NCBI GenBank assembly: GCA_013822685.1
Contig: PNKV01000002.1
Coordinates: 248,001 to 312,000 of the forward strand
Length of the DNA: 64,000 nucleotides
Direction: 5' to 3'
Source of the DNA: Leptothrix sp. (in: b-proteobacteria)
GTDB taxonomy: Bacteria; Pseudomonadota; Gammaproteobacteria; Burkholderiales; Burkholderiaceae_C
Below are positions 1 to 10,866 of the stretch, piece by piece. The notes under the pieces were generated by a model. The model saw nothing but the letters and a program-made list of their open reading frames with translations, was not told the DNA's origin and did no database searches. How positions within the stretch are numbered: position 1 is the first letter of the stretch; each line of letters starts with the position of its first letter. A program made the translations under genes and the position numbers.

Positions 1-1059
1 CAGGAAGGCGTAGACCACCACGACGACCAGGCCGATCGAGATGGCCAGGGTCTTCTCGACCTCGTGCAATGAGGCCCGGATGGTGTGGGTGCGGTCCATC
101 ACCACGCCCAGGTCGATGCCGGCGGGGATGGACGAACGCAGCTGGGGCAGCATGGCGTTGACACGGTCAACGGCCTCGATGATGTTGGCGCTGGGCGCCT
201 TGTTGAGCAGCAAGAGGATGGCGGGCTTGCCGTTGGCCAGGCCGTAGGCGCGCACATCCTGCACCGAGTCGCTCACCGCCGCGACGTCTTTCAGGCGCAC
301 GGCCGCCCCGTTGCGGTAGCTCAGGATGATGGGCGCGTATTCGGCGGCGGTGCGGGATTGGTCGTTGGCCCCAATCTGCCATTGCCGTTGGCCGTCTTCC
401 ACCGTGCCTTTGGGGCGGTTGGCATTGGTGTTGACCAAGGCCATGCGCACCTGGTCCAGCGAGATGCCGTTGGCCACCAGCTGGTTGGGGTTCAGGTCCA
501 CACGCACGGCGGGCAGCGATCCGCCGCCAATCGACACGTCGCCCACGCCATCGACCTGTGCCAGGCGCTGGGCCAGCACCGTGGACGCCGCGTCGTACAT
601 CTGGGCCGTGCTGAGCGTGCTGGACGTCAGCGACAGGATCATGATGGGCGGATCGGACGGGTTGACCTTGCGGTAGGTCGGGTTGCTGGGCAGGCCGGTG
701 GGCAACAAGGCCCGGGCGGCATTGATGGCGGCCTGCACGTTGCGCGCGGCACCGTCGATGTCCCGGTCCAAATTGAACTGCAAGGTCACCCGCGTGCTGC
801 CCAATGATGAGTTGGACGTGATCTCGTTGACCCCGGCAATGCTGCCCAAGGCCCGCTCCAAAGGCGTGGCCACGGTGGCGGCCATGGTTTCGGCGCTGGC
901 ACCGGGCAAGGAGGCCGACACCGAAATCGTCGGGTAGTCAATTTGCGGCAAGGGCGCGATGGGCAGCAGGAAGAACGCCAGCACCCCCACCAGCGCCATG
1001 CCGATGGTCAGCAGGGTGGTGGCCACAGGCCGGTTGATGAACGGGGCCGAGATGTTCAT
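1..1059 (-). CDS. mdtC: RND efflux permease, MdtC/MuxC-like (partial, 3' end outside window)
   Basis: Inner-membrane proton-driven permease of the resistance-nodulation-division (HAE1) family. The visible 353 residues begin [20 protein letters not shown], the usual first transmembrane helix of these pumps, followed by the periplasmic porter domain and the start of helix 2 (near [14 protein letters not shown]). The ATG at 1059 overlaps the stop of the upstream permease gene by 4 bases (ATGA), so the two are translationally coupled. Adaptor, permease, permease is the order of E. coli mdtABC and Pseudomonas muxABC, in which two different permeases form a mixed trimer. The rest of the protein, and possibly an outer-membrane factor gene, lies beyond base 1. 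The substrate cannot be read from the sequence. Confidence 0.9.
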   Translation of the reverse strand, partial: MNISAPFINRPVATTLLTIGMALVGVLAFFLLPIAPLPQIDYPTISVSASLPGASAETMAATVATPLERALGSIAGVNEITSNSSLGSTRVTLQFNLDRDIDGAARNVQAAINAARALLPTGLPSNPTYRKVNPSDPPIMILSLTSSTLSTAQMYDAASTVLAQRLAQVDGVGDVSIGGGSLPAVRVDLNPNQLVANGISLDQVRMALVNTNANRPKGTVEDGQRQWQIGANDQSRTAAEYAPIILSYRNGAAVRLKDVAAVSDSVQDVRAYGLANGKPAILLLLNKAPSANIIEAVDRVNAMLPQLRSSIPAGIDLGVVMDRTHTIRASLHEVEKTLAISIGLVVVVVYAFL

Positions 1060-4000
1060 CGCTTGAACCGCTGCACCAGCGCCGAGAAGCCCAGGTAAAT
1101 GACCGGCGTGGTGAACAGCGTGAGCAGCTGGCTGACAATCAACCCGCCCACCATGGTCACCCCGAGGGGGTGGCGCAACTCGCTGCCCACGCCGGTGCCC
1201 AGCATCATGGGCAGGGCGCCCAGCAACGCCGCCATCGTCGTCATCAGGATGGGCCGAAAGCGCAGCAGGCAGGCCTGGTAGATGGCCTCGCGCGGGTTCA
1301 GGCCCTGGTCACGCTCGGCCTCCAGCGCGAAGTCGATCATCATGATCGCGTTCTTCTTGACGATGCCGATGAGCAGCACGATGCCGATGACGGCGATGAT
1401 GCCCAGGTCGAGCCGGAAGACCAGCAAAGCCAGCAAGGCGCCCACGGCGGCCGAGGGCAGCGTGGACAAGATTGTCAGCGGGTGGATGTAGCTTTCATAG
1501 AGCACGCCCAGCACGATGTACATCGTGACCACGGCCGCGACCACGAGCAGCAAGGTGTTGCTCAAGGATGATTCGAACGCCCGGGCCGCGCCTTGGAAAT
1601 CGGTCTCGACGCTGACGGGCAGGTCCATGTTGGCCTGCTCGGCCTTGATGGCGTCGACCGCATCGCCCAGGGCCACGCCCGGCGCCAGGTTGAAGGACAA
1701 AGTGGCCGCAGGGAACTGAGCCACGTGGTTGATCACCAGCGGCGCCGCTTTTTCGCTGATGCGGGCCACGGACGACAAGGGCACCTGCACACCATCGGTG
1801 CCCGAGACATACAGGCTGTTCAGCGACTGTGGCCCCAACCGGTAGTTGGGTTCCACCTCCAGGATCACGCGGTACTGCATGGACTGCGTGAAGATCGTGG
1901 AGATGATGCGTTGCCCGTAGGCGTTGTAAAGCGCCGAGTCGATGGCGGCCACGCTCACGCCCAAGCGGCCGGCGGCATCGCGGTCAATGTCGACATAGGC
2001 TTGCAGGCCTTCGTCTTGCAAGTCGGTGGCCACGTCGCTCAGTTGGGGCAGGGTCCGCATGCGGGTCAACATGAGGGCGGTGGCGGCCGACAGGTCCTTG
2101 GGGTCGGGTGAGCTCAGGGTGACCTGGTATTGGGTCTTGGCCACCCGGTCCTCGATCGTCAGATCCTGCACGGGCTGCATGTACAGGGAAATGCCCGGCA
2201 GATCCCGGGCCGACTGTGACAGCCGCGTGATGACCTCGCTGGCCGACAGGCCCCGCTCATCCTTGGGCTTGAGCGTGATCAGCATGCGCCCCGTGTTGAG
2301 CGTGGCGTTGGCGCCATCCACCCCGATGAAGGAAGACAGGCTTTCAACCGCCGGATCCTTGAGGATGACCTCGGCCAGGCGCTGCTGTTGTTCGGCCATG
2401 GCCCCATACGAGATGGATTGAGACGCCTGCGTGATGGCCTGGATGGCACCCGTGTCCTGCAGCGGGAAGAAGCCTTTGGGCACTATGATGTAGAGCAGCA
2501 CCGTGATCACCAAGGTCAGGCCAAAGCCCAGCAGGGTCAGGGCCTGGCGGTCCAGCACCCAGTTGAGCATGCGGCCATAGCCGGCGATGGCCCGGTCAAA
2601 GCCACGGCCCACGGCCCGGTACAGCTTGCCGTGGCTTTCCTCGGGGGTGTGCTTGAGCAGGCGCGCCGACATCATGGGCGTGAGCGTGAGCGACACCACC
2701 GCCGAAATCAGGATGGCCACGGCCAGCGTGATCGCGAACTCGTGAAAGAGGCGGCCCACCACGTCACCCATGAAGAGCAGCGGGATCAGCACGGCGATCA
2801 GCGAGATCGTCAGCGAGATGATGGTGAAAGCGATCTGCTTGGAGCCTTTCAAGGCGGCTTCCATGGGGCTGTCGCCGGCCTCCACATAGCGCGCGATGTT
2901 CTCGATCATCACGATGGCGTCGTCCACCACAAAGCCGGTCGAGATGGTGAGCGCCATCAAGGTCAGGTTGTTGATCGAGAACCCCGCCAGGTACATCACC
3001 CCGAAGGTGCCCACCAGCGACAAAGGCACTGCCACGGCCGGGATCAGCGTGGCCGAAGCGCTGCGCAGGAACACGAAGATCACCATCACCACCAGCACAA
3101 TGGCCAGCACCAACTCGAACTCGACATCGTCAACCGAGGCGCGGATGGTGACGGTGCGGTCGCTCAGCACCTTCACATCAATGGACGCAGGCAGGGTGGC
3201 CTGCAATTGCGGTAGCAAGGCTTTGACGCGGTCAACCGTTTCAATCACGTTGGCGCCTGGTTGGCGCTGCACATTCAGGATCACGCCAGCGGTGGTGTTG
3301 GCCCAGGCGCCCAGGCGCAGGTTCTCGGCGTCGTCCACCAGCTTGGCCACATCTTTCAGGCGAATGGCGTTGCCGGCTTTGTAGGCGATGATCAGGTTGG
3401 CGTAGTCGTTGGCCGCCTTGAGCTGGTCATTGGCATCGATGGTAGAGGCGCGCGCTGCGCCGTCGAAGCTGCCCTTGGCCTGGTTGACGTTGGCGTTGCC
3501 GATGATGGTGCGCAGGTCATCGAGCGAGATGCCCGCGGTGGCCAGGGCCGTCGGGTTGGCCTGGATGCGCACGGCGGGACGCCGCCCGCCTGCGATGCTG
3601 ACCAGGCCGACGCCGGGCGCCTGCGAGATCTTTTGCGCCAGCCGGCTTTCGACCAGATCGTGCACCTTGATCACCGGCAGCGAGGGCGAGGTGATGGCAA
3701 TGGTGAGGATAGGGGCGTCCGCCGGGTTGATCTTGCTGTAGGTGGGCGGCATCGGCAATTCGCTGGGCAGCAAGCTGGTGCCTGCGTTGATGGCCGCCTG
3801 CACTTGCTGCTCGGCCACGTCCAGCGACACATCCAGCGTGAACCGAAGCGTGATCACCGATGCGCCACCCGAGCTGGTCGACGACATCTGGTTCAGGCCC
3901 GGCATCTGGCCGAATTGACGCTCCAGCGGTGCGGTGACCGATGAAGCAATCACATCAGGGCTGGCGCCGGGGTACAGCGTGGACACCTGGATGGTGGGGT

Positions 4001-4124
4001 AGTCCACCTCGGGCAAGGCGGACAGCGGCAGCAGCCGAAACGCCAACAGGCCCGCCAGCAGGATGGCGAGCATCAGCAGCGCGGTGGCCACTGGGCGTTC
4101 AATGAATATCTTGGAAGGATTCAT
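1056..4124 (-). CDS. mdtB: RND efflux permease, MdtB/MuxB-like
   Basis: Complete HAE1-type RND permease of 1022 aa, a normal length for the family. It starts [20 protein letters not shown] (helix 1). The proton-relay Asp-Asp pair in helix 4 is present in the motif [17 protein letters not shown] second set of helices follows about residue 520 ([20 protein letters not shown]), giving the usual duplicated 6+6 helix layout with two large periplasmic loops. It lies 12 bases after the adaptor gene and overlaps the next permease by 4 bases. With the adaptor and second permease it should form an MdtABC-type drug, bile-salt or metal efflux pump. The family call is firm; the substrate is unknown. Confidence 0.93.
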   Translation of the reverse strand: MNPSKIFIERPVATALLMLAILLAGLLAFRLLPLSALPEVDYPTIQVSTLYPGASPDVIASSVTAPLERQFGQMPGLNQMSSTSSGGASVITLRFTLDVSLDVAEQQVQAAINAGTSLLPSELPMPPTYSKINPADAPILTIAITSPSLPVIKVHDLVESRLAQKISQAPGVGLVSIAGGRRPAVRIQANPTALATAGISLDDLRTIIGNANVNQAKGSFDGAARASTIDANDQLKAANDYANLIIAYKAGNAIRLKDVAKLVDDAENLRLGAWANTTAGVILNVQRQPGANVIETVDRVKALLPQLQATLPASIDVKVLSDRTVTIRASVDDVEFELVLAIVLVVMVIFVFLRSASATLIPAVAVPLSLVGTFGVMYLAGFSINNLTLMALTISTGFVVDDAIVMIENIARYVEAGDSPMEAALKGSKQIAFTIISLTISLIAVLIPLLFMGDVVGRLFHEFAITLAVAILISAVVSLTLTPMMSARLLKHTPEESHGKLYRAVGRGFDRAIAGYGRMLNWVLDRQALTLLGFGLTLVITVLLYIIVPKGFFPLQDTGAIQAITQASQSISYGAMAEQQQRLAEVILKDPAVESLSSFIGVDGANATLNTGRMLITLKPKDERGLSASEVITRLSQSARDLPGISLYMQPVQDLTIEDRVAKTQYQVTLSSPDPKDLSAATALMLTRMRTLPQLSDVATDLQDEGLQAYVDIDRDAAGRLGVSVAAIDSALYNAYGQRIISTIFTQSMQYRVILEVEPNYRLGPQSLNSLYVSGTDGVQVPLSSVARISEKAAPLVINHVAQFPAATLSFNLAPGVALGDAVDAIKAEQANMDLPVSVETDFQGAARAFESSLSNTLLLVVAAVVTMYIVLGVLYESYIHPLTILSTLPSAAVGALLALLVFRLDLGIIAVIGIVLLIGIVKKNAIMMIDFALEAERDQGLNPREAIYQACLLRFRPILMTTMAALLGALPMMLGTGVGSELRHPLGVTMVGGLIVSQLLTLFTTPVIYLGFSALVQRFKR

Positions 4125-4136
4125 GCCATGCCTGGA

Positions 4137-5402
4137 TCAGCGCGATGGCGCACCGTGGCGGCGCCTTGGGGACGAGGCTGACGCCGCCACACCGGGCGTG
4201 ATGATGTCGATCTGGGCGCCTTCGCGAAGGCGGTCGGTGCCATCCACCACCACTTGCTGGCCGGGCTGCAGATCGCCTTGCACGCTCACCCAATCGCCAT
4301 CGCTGGCACCAGCGCGGACCACCTTGGTGCTGACGGTTTTGTCGGCGTTGACCACATACACATACGTGCCTTTGGCGCCACGCAGCACCGCGGCGCTTGG
4401 CACGGCCAAGCTGTCTTGCAAGACATTGAGCTGCAAGCGCACATTCACCGATTGGTTTGGAAACAGGCCGCCATCCAGGTTGGGAAATTGCGCCTTGAGC
4501 TTGATCGTGCCAGTGGTCACGTCAATGGCGTTGTCGGTGCTGGCCACCTTGCCATCGGCCAGCTTGAGTTTTTGATCACGGTCCCACGCCTCGACCGGCA
4601 AAGCCTCTCCAGCCTTGAACTGGCGGGTGATCTGTGGCAGTTGCGTGTCGGGCACCGCGAACACCACATTCACCGGTTGCGTTTGCGCGATGGAGATCAA
4701 ACCGTTGGCGTCACTGGCGTGCAAGACATTGCCCAGGTCGGCCTGCTTGAGCCCCAGTCGCCCGGAGATCGGGGCCGTGATGCGGGTGTACGACAGCTGC
4801 AATTTGGCGCTGTCAACCTGGGCCTGGTCTGACTGAACGGTGCCCTGCAATTGCCGCACCAAGGCGTCTTGTGTGTCGACCTGCTGCTTGGCGATGCCGT
4901 CCTTGGCGAGCAGATCGCGGAAACGCTCGGCATCCAGCCCGGCGTTCTGCAACTGCGCCTGGTCTCGGGCCAGTTGGCCTTGGGCTTGTGCCAGGGCGAT
5001 CTGGAAGGGACGGGGGTCGATCTCGGCCAACAGGGCGCCGGCCTTCACCACCTGGCCCTCCTGGAAGTGGATGGCCTTGAGCTCACCATCGATCTTGGTC
5101 TTGACCACGGCGGTGTTGGCCGCGGCAATGGTGCCAATCGCCGTGATGCTGACCCGGATGTCCTGCCGTTTGACGACACCCACCGACACGGGCTGGACCT
5201 TGTTGGCCCCACCAAAACGTCCCGCCTTTTTGTCTTTTGATGCGTTGCCGGCTTGGCTGGCGCCGCCTTGGGCATCCTGGCCGCGGTGCTGCCAGTACCA
5301 CCAGCCCCCCACCGCGCCCGCGGCCAGGATGGCGCCGATCAACCAGGTGGCGACCTTGCCGGTCTGTTTTTCGGGGCAGGACGGGGTGGTTCTAGGCGTC
5401 AT
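4137..5402 (-). CDS. mdtA: RND efflux periplasmic adaptor, MdtA-like
   Basis: Membrane-fusion protein of 421 aa that links inner-membrane RND permeases to an outer-membrane channel. It has a short cytoplasmic N-terminus and one membrane anchor at about residues 17-38 (VATWLIGAILAAGAVGGWWY). A Lys/Gln-rich stretch, a biotinyl-lipoyl-like half (AAVVKTKIDGELKAIHFQEGQ), a helical hairpin rich in Gln and Ala, the second lipoyl half (YTRITAPISGRLGLKQ) and beta-barrel domains follow in the normal order. It is the first gene of the mdtABC-like operon. The start at 5402 is an ATG directly upstream of the basic N-terminus. Confidence 0.92.
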   Translation of the reverse strand: MTPRTTPSCPEKQTGKVATWLIGAILAAGAVGGWWYWQHRGQDAQGGASQAGNASKDKKAGRFGGANKVQPVSVGVVKRQDIRVSITAIGTIAAANTAVVKTKIDGELKAIHFQEGQVVKAGALLAEIDPRPFQIALAQAQGQLARDQAQLQNAGLDAERFRDLLAKDGIAKQQVDTQDALVRQLQGTVQSDQAQVDSAKLQLSYTRITAPISGRLGLKQADLGNVLHASDANGLISIAQTQPVNVVFAVPDTQLPQITRQFKAGEALPVEAWDRDQKLKLADGKVASTDNAIDVTTGTIKLKAQFPNLDGGLFPNQSVNVRLQLNVLQDSLAVPSAAVLRGAKGTYVYVVNADKTVSTKVVRAGASDGDWVSVQGDLQPGQQVVVDGTDRLREGAQIDIITPGVAASASSPRRRHGAPSR

Positions 5403-5638
5403 GACAGGGTGGGTTCAATCGTTGTTTTGCTGAAGTTTGCCGCATGCGGGTGGCGGCCTCGTGAGCAGCCGGTAAAGATAGGAAAAGGAAACCACGCCTG
5501 AGCCAACAGTGCATATGCATGTGCGGATTCATTCGTTTGTCTCATGGAGGGTGCTCGATAAAGTTCATAAAACAATAAGCCCCTTGAAGTCATGACTGTA
5601 TTGAACCAAAGACGCCGGCGCATTCCGGGCGAGAAAAA
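5403..5638. other. divergent intergenic region between mdtA-like and ccmA
   Basis: This 236-base gap separates the minus-strand efflux operon from the plus-strand ccm operon and must hold both promoters. A short palindrome TGCATATGCA lies near 5512-5521. No convincing -35/-10 pair, riboswitch or terminator was recognised. The base composition is less GC-rich towards ccmA (around 5560-5620). Confidence 0.4.
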
Positions 5639-6277
5639 ATGAGGTTGCAGGCCCATCAACTGGCTTGCGCTCGCGGTGATCGGCAGCTGTTCAGTGGCTT
5701 GAACTTCGAGATCAAGGCGGGCGAAGCGCTGTGGGTTGGCGGCAGCAATGGCACCGGCAAGACCAGCCTGCTGCGCCTGCTTTGCGGGTTGGCGCAGCCA
5801 GAGGGTGGGGCGGTGCGCTGGGGCGGGCGCAACATCCGGTCTCTGCGAGAAGACTTTCACCGTGACCTGCTTTATGTGGGGCACACCGCTGGCATCAAGG
5901 ACGACCTGACAGCCTGGCAGAACCTGGCCATGGGCAGCCGCTTGTCTGGCAAGCCCTGCAGCCAAGCCGATGCGCTGGAGGCGCTGGACCAGGTGGGCCT
6001 GTTGAACGAGGCAAGCTTGCCCGCCCGGTCTTTGTCGCAAGGGCAGCGCAAGCGCGTGGCGCTGGCCAGGCTGGGCCTCCAGCCAGCACCCAAATTGACG
6101 GTGCTGGATGAGCCCTTCACTGCGCTTGACCAGGAATCCATCCGCCGCTTGAGTGCCACCTTGAACGGGCACCTGGCCTCGGGCGGCATGCTCGTCTACA
6201 CGACGCACCAGCCGCAAAGCCTGAGCCCGTCACGCCTGCACCAACTTGATCTGAACCAGGTCTCGCCATCATGCTGA
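5639..6277 (+). CDS. ccmA: heme exporter ATP-binding protein CcmA
   Basis: ATPase of the CcmAB(CD) ABC complex, which drives release of holo-CcmE during System I cytochrome c maturation. The protein has 212 aa, a typical length. Walker A is GSNGTGKT at residues 35-42, the ABC signature is LSQGQRKR, and Walker B is LTVLDEPFTALD. It is the first gene of a nine-gene ccm operon and overlaps ccmB by 7 bases. The assignment rests on family motifs plus the unmistakable downstream order ccmBCDEFGHI. Confidence 0.95.
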   Translation: MRLQAHQLACARGDRQLFSGLNFEIKAGEALWVGGSNGTGKTSLLRLLCGLAQPEGGAVRWGGRNIRSLREDFHRDLLYVGHTAGIKDDLTAWQNLAMGSRLSGKPCSQADALEALDQVGLLNEASLPARSLSQGQRKRVALARLGLQPAPKLTVLDEPFTALDQESIRRLSATLNGHLASGGMLVYTTHQPQSLSPSRLHQLDLNQVSPSC

Positions 6278-6939
6278 GGGTGCTGGGAGGTGTCATCCAG
6301 CGCGACTTGGTGCTGGCGTTCAGGCGTCGGTCAGATGTGCTGACCACGGTGTTCTTTTTTGCCATCGTCACCACTTTGTTCCCGCTTGGTGTGGGGCCCG
6401 AGCCTGAACTGTTGCGGGCCATGGCGCCCGGCATCGTCTGGGTGGCAGCCTTGCTGGCGTCGATGCTGTCCCTGGGCCGGCTTTTCGCGCTGGATTTTGC
6501 CGATGGCACCTTGGAGCAGTTGGCCCTGTCGGCCGAACCCTTCGCCGTCATCGTGGTGGGCAAGGTGGTGGCGCACTGGCTGGTGTCCGGTCTGCCCCTG
6601 GTGATTTTGTCGCCCCTGCTGGCGGTGCAGTTTGGCTTGGCGGGCGATTCGATCGCGGTGCTGTCGGCGAGTTTGCTCCTGGGCACCCCGGTGCTGAGCC
6701 TGTTCGGCGCCGTGGGCGCGGCCCTGACCTTGGGCGTGCGGGGAGGCGGGGTGCTGGTGTCCTTGCTGGTGCTGCCGCTGTGCGTGCCGGTGCTGATTTT
6801 TGGGTCTGGCGCGGTGGGTGCCCAGGCCAGCGGTTTGGGCAGCAGCGCCCACCTGCAACTGCTGGGCGGCGTGTTGGCCAGTGCCGCGGTGTTGACGCCT
6901 TGGGCCACCGCCGCCGCCTTGCGCATCGCGCTGGAATGA
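6271..6939 (+). CDS. ccmB: heme exporter membrane protein CcmB
   Basis: Integral membrane subunit of the CcmABCD complex, 222 aa with about six hydrophobic helices. The opening MLRVLGGVIQRDLVLAFRRR and the segment FFAIVTTLFPLGVGPEPELL are characteristic of CcmB. The ATG lies inside the end of ccmA, which indicates translational coupling. The complex is needed to free heme-loaded CcmE from CcmC; it is not itself a proven heme exporter despite the historic name. Confidence 0.95.
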   Translation: MLRVLGGVIQRDLVLAFRRRSDVLTTVFFFAIVTTLFPLGVGPEPELLRAMAPGIVWVAALLASMLSLGRLFALDFADGTLEQLALSAEPFAVIVVGKVVAHWLVSGLPLVILSPLLAVQFGLAGDSIAVLSASLLLGTPVLSLFGAVGAALTLGVRGGGVLVSLLVLPLCVPVLIFGSGAVGAQASGLGSSAHLQLLGGVLASAAVLTPWATAAALRIALE

Positions 6940-6949
6940 AAAGCCATTG

Positions 6950-7741
6950 ATGAGGATTGCAAACGTGTCTACCTTGAACAAACCGCTTGGGTTCAGCGCC
7001 TCAACGCCCTCCATCTGGTGGCGGTATGCCTCTCCCCAGCATTTTTACGCCCTCGCCGGGAAACTGATCCCCTGGTTTGCCGCCATCGCCGCCGTGTTGA
7101 CGGCCCTGGGCCTGTACATCGGCTTCTTTCGCGCGCCCACCGATGCCCAGCAAGGTGATGCCTACCGGATCATCTTCCTGCACGTGCCGGCCGCGTGGTT
7201 GTCGATGTTCATCTACGTGGTGATGGCCTTTTGGGCCGCGCTGGGGTTGATCCTCAACACCCGCCTGTCGTCGATGATGGCGCGTGCGCTGGCGCCCACC
7301 GGTGCCTTGTTCACCTTCCTGGCCTTGTGGACCGGCGCGCTGTGGGGCAGGCCCACTTGGGGCACCTGGTGGGTGTGGGATGCACGGCTCACCTCGGAAG
7401 TGATCCTGCTGTTCCTCTACATCGGCTTCATGGCCTTGCAGGCCGCGATTGACGACCCCCGGCGTGGCGACAAGGCCGGTGCCGTGCTGGCCCTGGTGGG
7501 TGTGGTCAATGTGCCGGTGATCTATTTCTCGGTGCAGTGGTGGAACACGCTGCACCAAGGGTCGTCCATCAACTTCCGCAGTGAAAGCACCATGGCCACG
7601 ACCATGTTGGTGGCCATGCTCATCACGGCTCTGGGCCTGTGGTCGTACTCCATCGCGGTGGCATTGGCGCGCTTGCGCCGCATCGTCCTGGAACGTGAAC
7701 GCCACACCGCCTGGGTGGCCAATCTGGAGGCCAAGCCATGA
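6950..7741 (+). CDS. ccmC: heme handling protein CcmC
   Basis: Inner-membrane protein that places heme on CcmE in the periplasm. It has about 263 aa and six membrane helices. The tryptophan-rich WWD-type motif is visible as WGTWWVWDARLTSEVILLFL, the periplasmic heme-presenting loop shared with CcmF. The start is not certain. A TTG (6947) directly precedes the ATG at 6950, and a GTG at 6965 has a GAGG nine bases upstream; the ATG is reported. The 3' end overlaps ccmD in an ATGA. Confidence 0.94.
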   Translation: MRIANVSTLNKPLGFSASTPSIWWRYASPQHFYALAGKLIPWFAAIAAVLTALGLYIGFFRAPTDAQQGDAYRIIFLHVPAAWLSMFIYVVMAFWAALGLILNTRLSSMMARALAPTGALFTFLALWTGALWGRPTWGTWWVWDARLTSEVILLFLYIGFMALQAAIDDPRRGDKAGAVLALVGVVNVPVIYFSVQWWNTLHQGSSINFRSESTMATTMLVAMLITALGLWSYSIAVALARLRRIVLERERHTAWVANLEAKP

Positions 7742-7932
7742 TCTGGAACAACTGGAGCGACTTCTTCGCGATGGGCGGCTATGGCCTCTATGTGTGGGGC
7801 TCGGTGACAGTGGTGTTCGCCGTGCTTTTGGGTGAGGTGATCGAGCTTGCCTGGCGCGGCAAGGCCATCAAGGCCGAGTTGTTGCTGGCCCGCGCAGCGC
7901 GCCAACGAGGTGATCGAAAGCAGGCCCGATGA
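7738..7932 (+). CDS. ccmD: heme exporter subunit CcmD
   Basis: Small single-span membrane protein of 64 aa that stabilises CcmC-CcmE and completes the CcmABCD complex. It starts [20 protein letters not shown], matching the conserved FFxMGGYGxYVW signature of CcmD, and has one hydrophobic helix (about residues 17-38) followed by a basic tail. It overlaps ccmC and ccmE by 4 bases at each end. Confidence 0.93.
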   Translation: MIWNNWSDFFAMGGYGLYVWGSVTVVFAVLLGEVIELAWRGKAIKAELLLARAARQRGDRKQAR

Positions 7933-8384
7933 AGACGCGCAACAAGCGATTCCTGCTGGTGGCCGTGGGCCTGCTACTGCTCAGCCTGGCCGTCTGGCTG
8001 GTGCTATCGGCTTTTCAGAAGAACCTGGTGTTCTTCTTCACCCCGACGCAGATCCTGGCGGGCGAGGCGCCGCAAGGCCGCAACTTCCGCGTGGGCGGGA
8101 TGGTGGAGAAGGGCAGCCTGCAACGACAGGCCGATGGCGTCACCGTCAGCTTCATGGTGACGGACACCGCACAGCGTGTCACCGTCCATTACCGGGGCAT
8201 GCTGCCCGATCTGTTCAAAGAGGGCAAAGGCGTGGTGGCCCAGGGCAAGCTGTCTGAAGGCAAGGTCTTCGTGGCCGATGAGGTGCTGGCCAAGCACGAT
8301 GAGAACTACATGCCACCCGAGGCGGCCTATGCCTTGAAGAAGGCCGAGCAGGCCAGCACCTTGCAAGCAAAGGACGGACGATGA
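7929..8384 (+). CDS. ccmE: periplasmic heme chaperone CcmE
   Basis: Membrane-anchored heme chaperone of 151 aa. An N-terminal anchor (residues 7-29) is followed by an OB-fold domain. The covalent heme-binding histidine is His123 in [13 protein letters not shown], with the axial-ligand Tyr127, both as in characterised CcmE proteins. It receives heme from CcmC and delivers it to the CcmF/H ligase. It sits between ccmD and ccmF with short overlaps at each side. Confidence 0.96.
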   Translation: MKTRNKRFLLVAVGLLLLSLAVWLVLSAFQKNLVFFFTPTQILAGEAPQGRNFRVGGMVEKGSLQRQADGVTVSFMVTDTAQRVTVHYRGMLPDLFKEGKGVVAQGKLSEGKVFVADEVLAKHDENYMPPEAAYALKKAEQASTLQAKDGR

Positions 8385-10339
8385 TCCCCGAACTGGGCAA
8401 CTTCGCCCTCATGCTGGCTTTGGGCCTGGCGCTGGTACAAGGCCTTTTGCCATTGGCCGGGGCTTTCAAGAACAACGCCCGCTGGATGGCCGTGGCGCGC
8501 CCAGCGGCGCTGGGGCAAGCCCTGTTTGTGTCGCTGGCGTTTGGCGCGCTGGTCTACGCTTTCGTGGGCAACGACTTCTCGGTGACTTACGTGGCGAATA
8601 ATTCCAATTCGCTGTTGCCGGTGCATTTCCGCGTTGCAGCCACCTGGGGCGGGCATGAGGGCTCGTTGCTGCTGTGGGTGCTGATCTTGTCCTTGTGGAC
8701 TATGGCCGTGGCCCTGTTCAGCCGCCAGTTGCCCGCTGAAACTCTGGCCCGTGTGCTGGGCGTGATGGGCCTGATCAGCGTTGGCTTCCTGTGCTTCATG
8801 CTCTTCACATCCAACCCGTTTGACCGCACATTGCCAGCGCTGGCCGAGGGCCGTGACCTGAACCCCTTGCTGCAGGATCTGGGCATGATCGTGCACCCGC
8901 CCTTGCTGTACATGGGCTATGTCGGCTTCTCCGTTGCCTTCGGCTTCGCGGTGGCGGCCTTGCTGGGTGGCCAACTCGATGCCGCCTGGGCGCGTTGGTC
9001 ACGGCCCTGGACCTTGGTCGCCTGGATGTTCCTGACCTTGGGCATCTTCATGGGCAGCTTCTGGGCCTACTACGAGCTGGGCTGGGGCGGCTGGTGGTTC
9101 TGGGACGCGGTCGAGAATGCCTCCTTCATGCCCTGGCTGGTGGGCACCGCCTTGATCCATTCGCTGGCGGTGACTGAGAAGCGCGGCAGCTTCAAGAACT
9201 GGACGGTGTTGCTGGCGATCCTGGCGTTCTCCTTGTCTTTGCTGGGCACCTTCCTGGTTCGCTCGGGTGTGTTGACCTCGGTGCATGCCTTCGCGACCGA
9301 CCCGCGGCGCGGCCTGTTCATCCTGATCTTCCTGGCCATCGTGATCGGGGGCTCTCTGGCACTGTTCGCCTGGCGTGCGCCCAAAGTGGGGCTGGGCGGC
9401 AAGTTCGGTTTGTTCTCTCGCGAGTCGATGCTGCTGGTGAACAACGTGTTGTTGCTGGTGGCCGCCGGCACCGTGCTGTTGGGCACTCTGTACCCGTTGA
9501 TCATCGACGCCCTGCAGTTGGGCAAGATCTCCGTGGGCCCGCCCTATTTCGAGGCCGTGTTCGTACCATTGATGATCCCGGTGCTGGTGCTGATCGCCGT
9601 GGGGCCGTTCGTCTCCTGGAAGAACGCCTCCATCAAACAAGTGCTGGTGCGCTTGCGCTGGCTGGTGCTGGGTGTGCTGGTGGTCGCGGCCGTGGCAGCC
9701 CTGGTCTTGAAGTTCTCGCCCATGGTGGTTTTGGGGATCACCTTGGCGTTCTGGGTGGTGCTGAGCACGGCATCGCACCTGATTCAACGCTTGCGCCATG
9801 CCTCGCAAGGCACTTCGTTCATCCAACGCATCAGGCGCCAGCCTCGCAGCTATTGGGGCATGATCGTCGCGCACGCGGGCATCGGCGTGTTCGTGGTGGG
9901 GGTCACGCTGGTCAAAGGGTTGGAGACCTCGCAAGACGCCAGCTTGCGACCCGGGGACAGCGTCAATGCCGGCGCTTACACCTTCGCCTTCACGGGGCTA
10001 AAGCAAGTCGATGGGCCCAACTACATCGCGGCACGGGGCACGTTCGAGGTGAGCCAGGACGGGCAGGTCGTGGCGGCCATGCACCCTGAAAAACGCATCT
10101 ACACCGCGCAGCAGATGCCCATGACCGAGGCGGCCATTGACCGCAGCCTGACCCGCGACCTGTACGTGTCCATCGGTGATTCGACCAAGGGCGGGGCCTG
10201 GCAGGTGAGGGTGCAGCACAAGCCCTTCGTCAGCTGGATCTGGGCCGGGGCGGTGATCATGGCCCTTGGCGGTTTCCTGGCCGCCTCTGACAAGCGCTAC
10301 CGCCTGGCCTCAAACCAGAAAATCACGAGGTCTGCATGA
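8381..10339 (+). CDS. ccmF: cytochrome c heme lyase subunit CcmF
   Basis: Large multi-span membrane protein of 652 aa. It is the core of the holocytochrome c synthetase that attaches heme to CxxCH motifs of secreted apocytochromes. The WWD signature is visible as [16 protein letters not shown] (about residues 228-243), flanked by the conserved [12 protein letters not shown] segment. The length and about fifteen hydrophobic segments fit the family. It overlaps ccmE and ccmG by 4 bases at each end. The proteins at 14147-17837 and 19423-21747 are obvious candidate clients. Confidence 0.96.
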   Translation: MIPELGNFALMLALGLALVQGLLPLAGAFKNNARWMAVARPAALGQALFVSLAFGALVYAFVGNDFSVTYVANNSNSLLPVHFRVAATWGGHEGSLLLWVLILSLWTMAVALFSRQLPAETLARVLGVMGLISVGFLCFMLFTSNPFDRTLPALAEGRDLNPLLQDLGMIVHPPLLYMGYVGFSVAFGFAVAALLGGQLDAAWARWSRPWTLVAWMFLTLGIFMGSFWAYYELGWGGWWFWDAVENASFMPWLVGTALIHSLAVTEKRGSFKNWTVLLAILAFSLSLLGTFLVRSGVLTSVHAFATDPRRGLFILIFLAIVIGGSLALFAWRAPKVGLGGKFGLFSRESMLLVNNVLLLVAAGTVLLGTLYPLIIDALQLGKISVGPPYFEAVFVPLMIPVLVLIAVGPFVSWKNASIKQVLVRLRWLVLGVLVVAAVAALVLKFSPMVVLGITLAFWVVLSTASHLIQRLRHASQGTSFIQRIRRQPRSYWGMIVAHAGIGVFVVGVTLVKGLETSQDASLRPGDSVNAGAYTFAFTGLKQVDGPNYIAARGTFEVSQDGQVVAAMHPEKRIYTAQQMPMTEAAIDRSLTRDLYVSIGDSTKGGAWQVRVQHKPFVSWIWAGAVIMALGGFLAASDKRYRLASNQKITRSA

Positions 10340-10866
10340 GCAAGCGCTTTCTTTGGCCACTGGGCATTTTTCTGATCCTCTTGGCGTTCCTGGGCGTGGG
10401 CCTGAGGCGCGATCCGCAAGAGATCCCGTCACCCTTCATTGGCAAGGCGGCGCCCACCTTCACGCTCACGCAGCTGGAGTCGCCCCAAAAGAGCTTCAGC
10501 CCACGCGACATGCAAGGCCAGGTCTGGCTGTTGAATGTGTGGGCATCGTGGTGCGCCTCATGCCGCGAAGAGCACCCGGTACTGCTCGCGTTTTCAAAAC
10601 AAGCCGGCGTGCCCATCGTGGGCTTGAACTACAAGGATGCACGCAACGAGGGTCAGCAATGGCTGAGCCGGTTTGGCAACCCTTACCAGGTGTCGGCGTT
10701 CGACTCGGACGGGCGCGTCGGCATTGACTATGGCGTGTACGGCGTGCCAGAAACCTTTGTGATCGACAAGCATGGCGTGGTTCGCCTCAAGCACACGGGG
10801 CCGATCACCGAAGAAGTGATCCGCAGCAAGCTGCTGCCCTTGATCAAGGAGTTGAGTCATGCTTAG
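10336..10866 (+). CDS. ccmG: thiol:disulfide interchange protein CcmG/DsbE
   Basis: Membrane-anchored periplasmic thioredoxin of 176 aa that keeps apocytochrome CxxCH cysteines reduced before heme ligation. It has an N-terminal anchor (residues 5-23), then a thioredoxin fold with active site WCASC at residues 72-76 and a cis-proline loop GVYGVPETF. CcmG proteins usually carry WCPTC or WCxxC with an acidic environment; the CASC variant is common in betaproteobacteria. It overlaps ccmF and ccmH. Confidence 0.94.
   Translation: MSKRFLWPLGIFLILLAFLGVGLRRDPQEIPSPFIGKAAPTFTLTQLESPQKSFSPRDMQGQVWLLNVWASWCASCREEHPVLLAFSKQAGVPIVGLNYKDARNEGQQWLSRFGNPYQVSAFDSDGRVGIDYGVYGVPETFVIDKHGVVRLKHTGPITEEVIRSKLLPLIKELSHA

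Noticed and set aside
1170..3944. Several long plus-strand frames opposite the MdtB-like permease
   Set aside because: Low-complexity Gln/His/Arg/Gly products, typical antisense artefacts in high-GC DNA.
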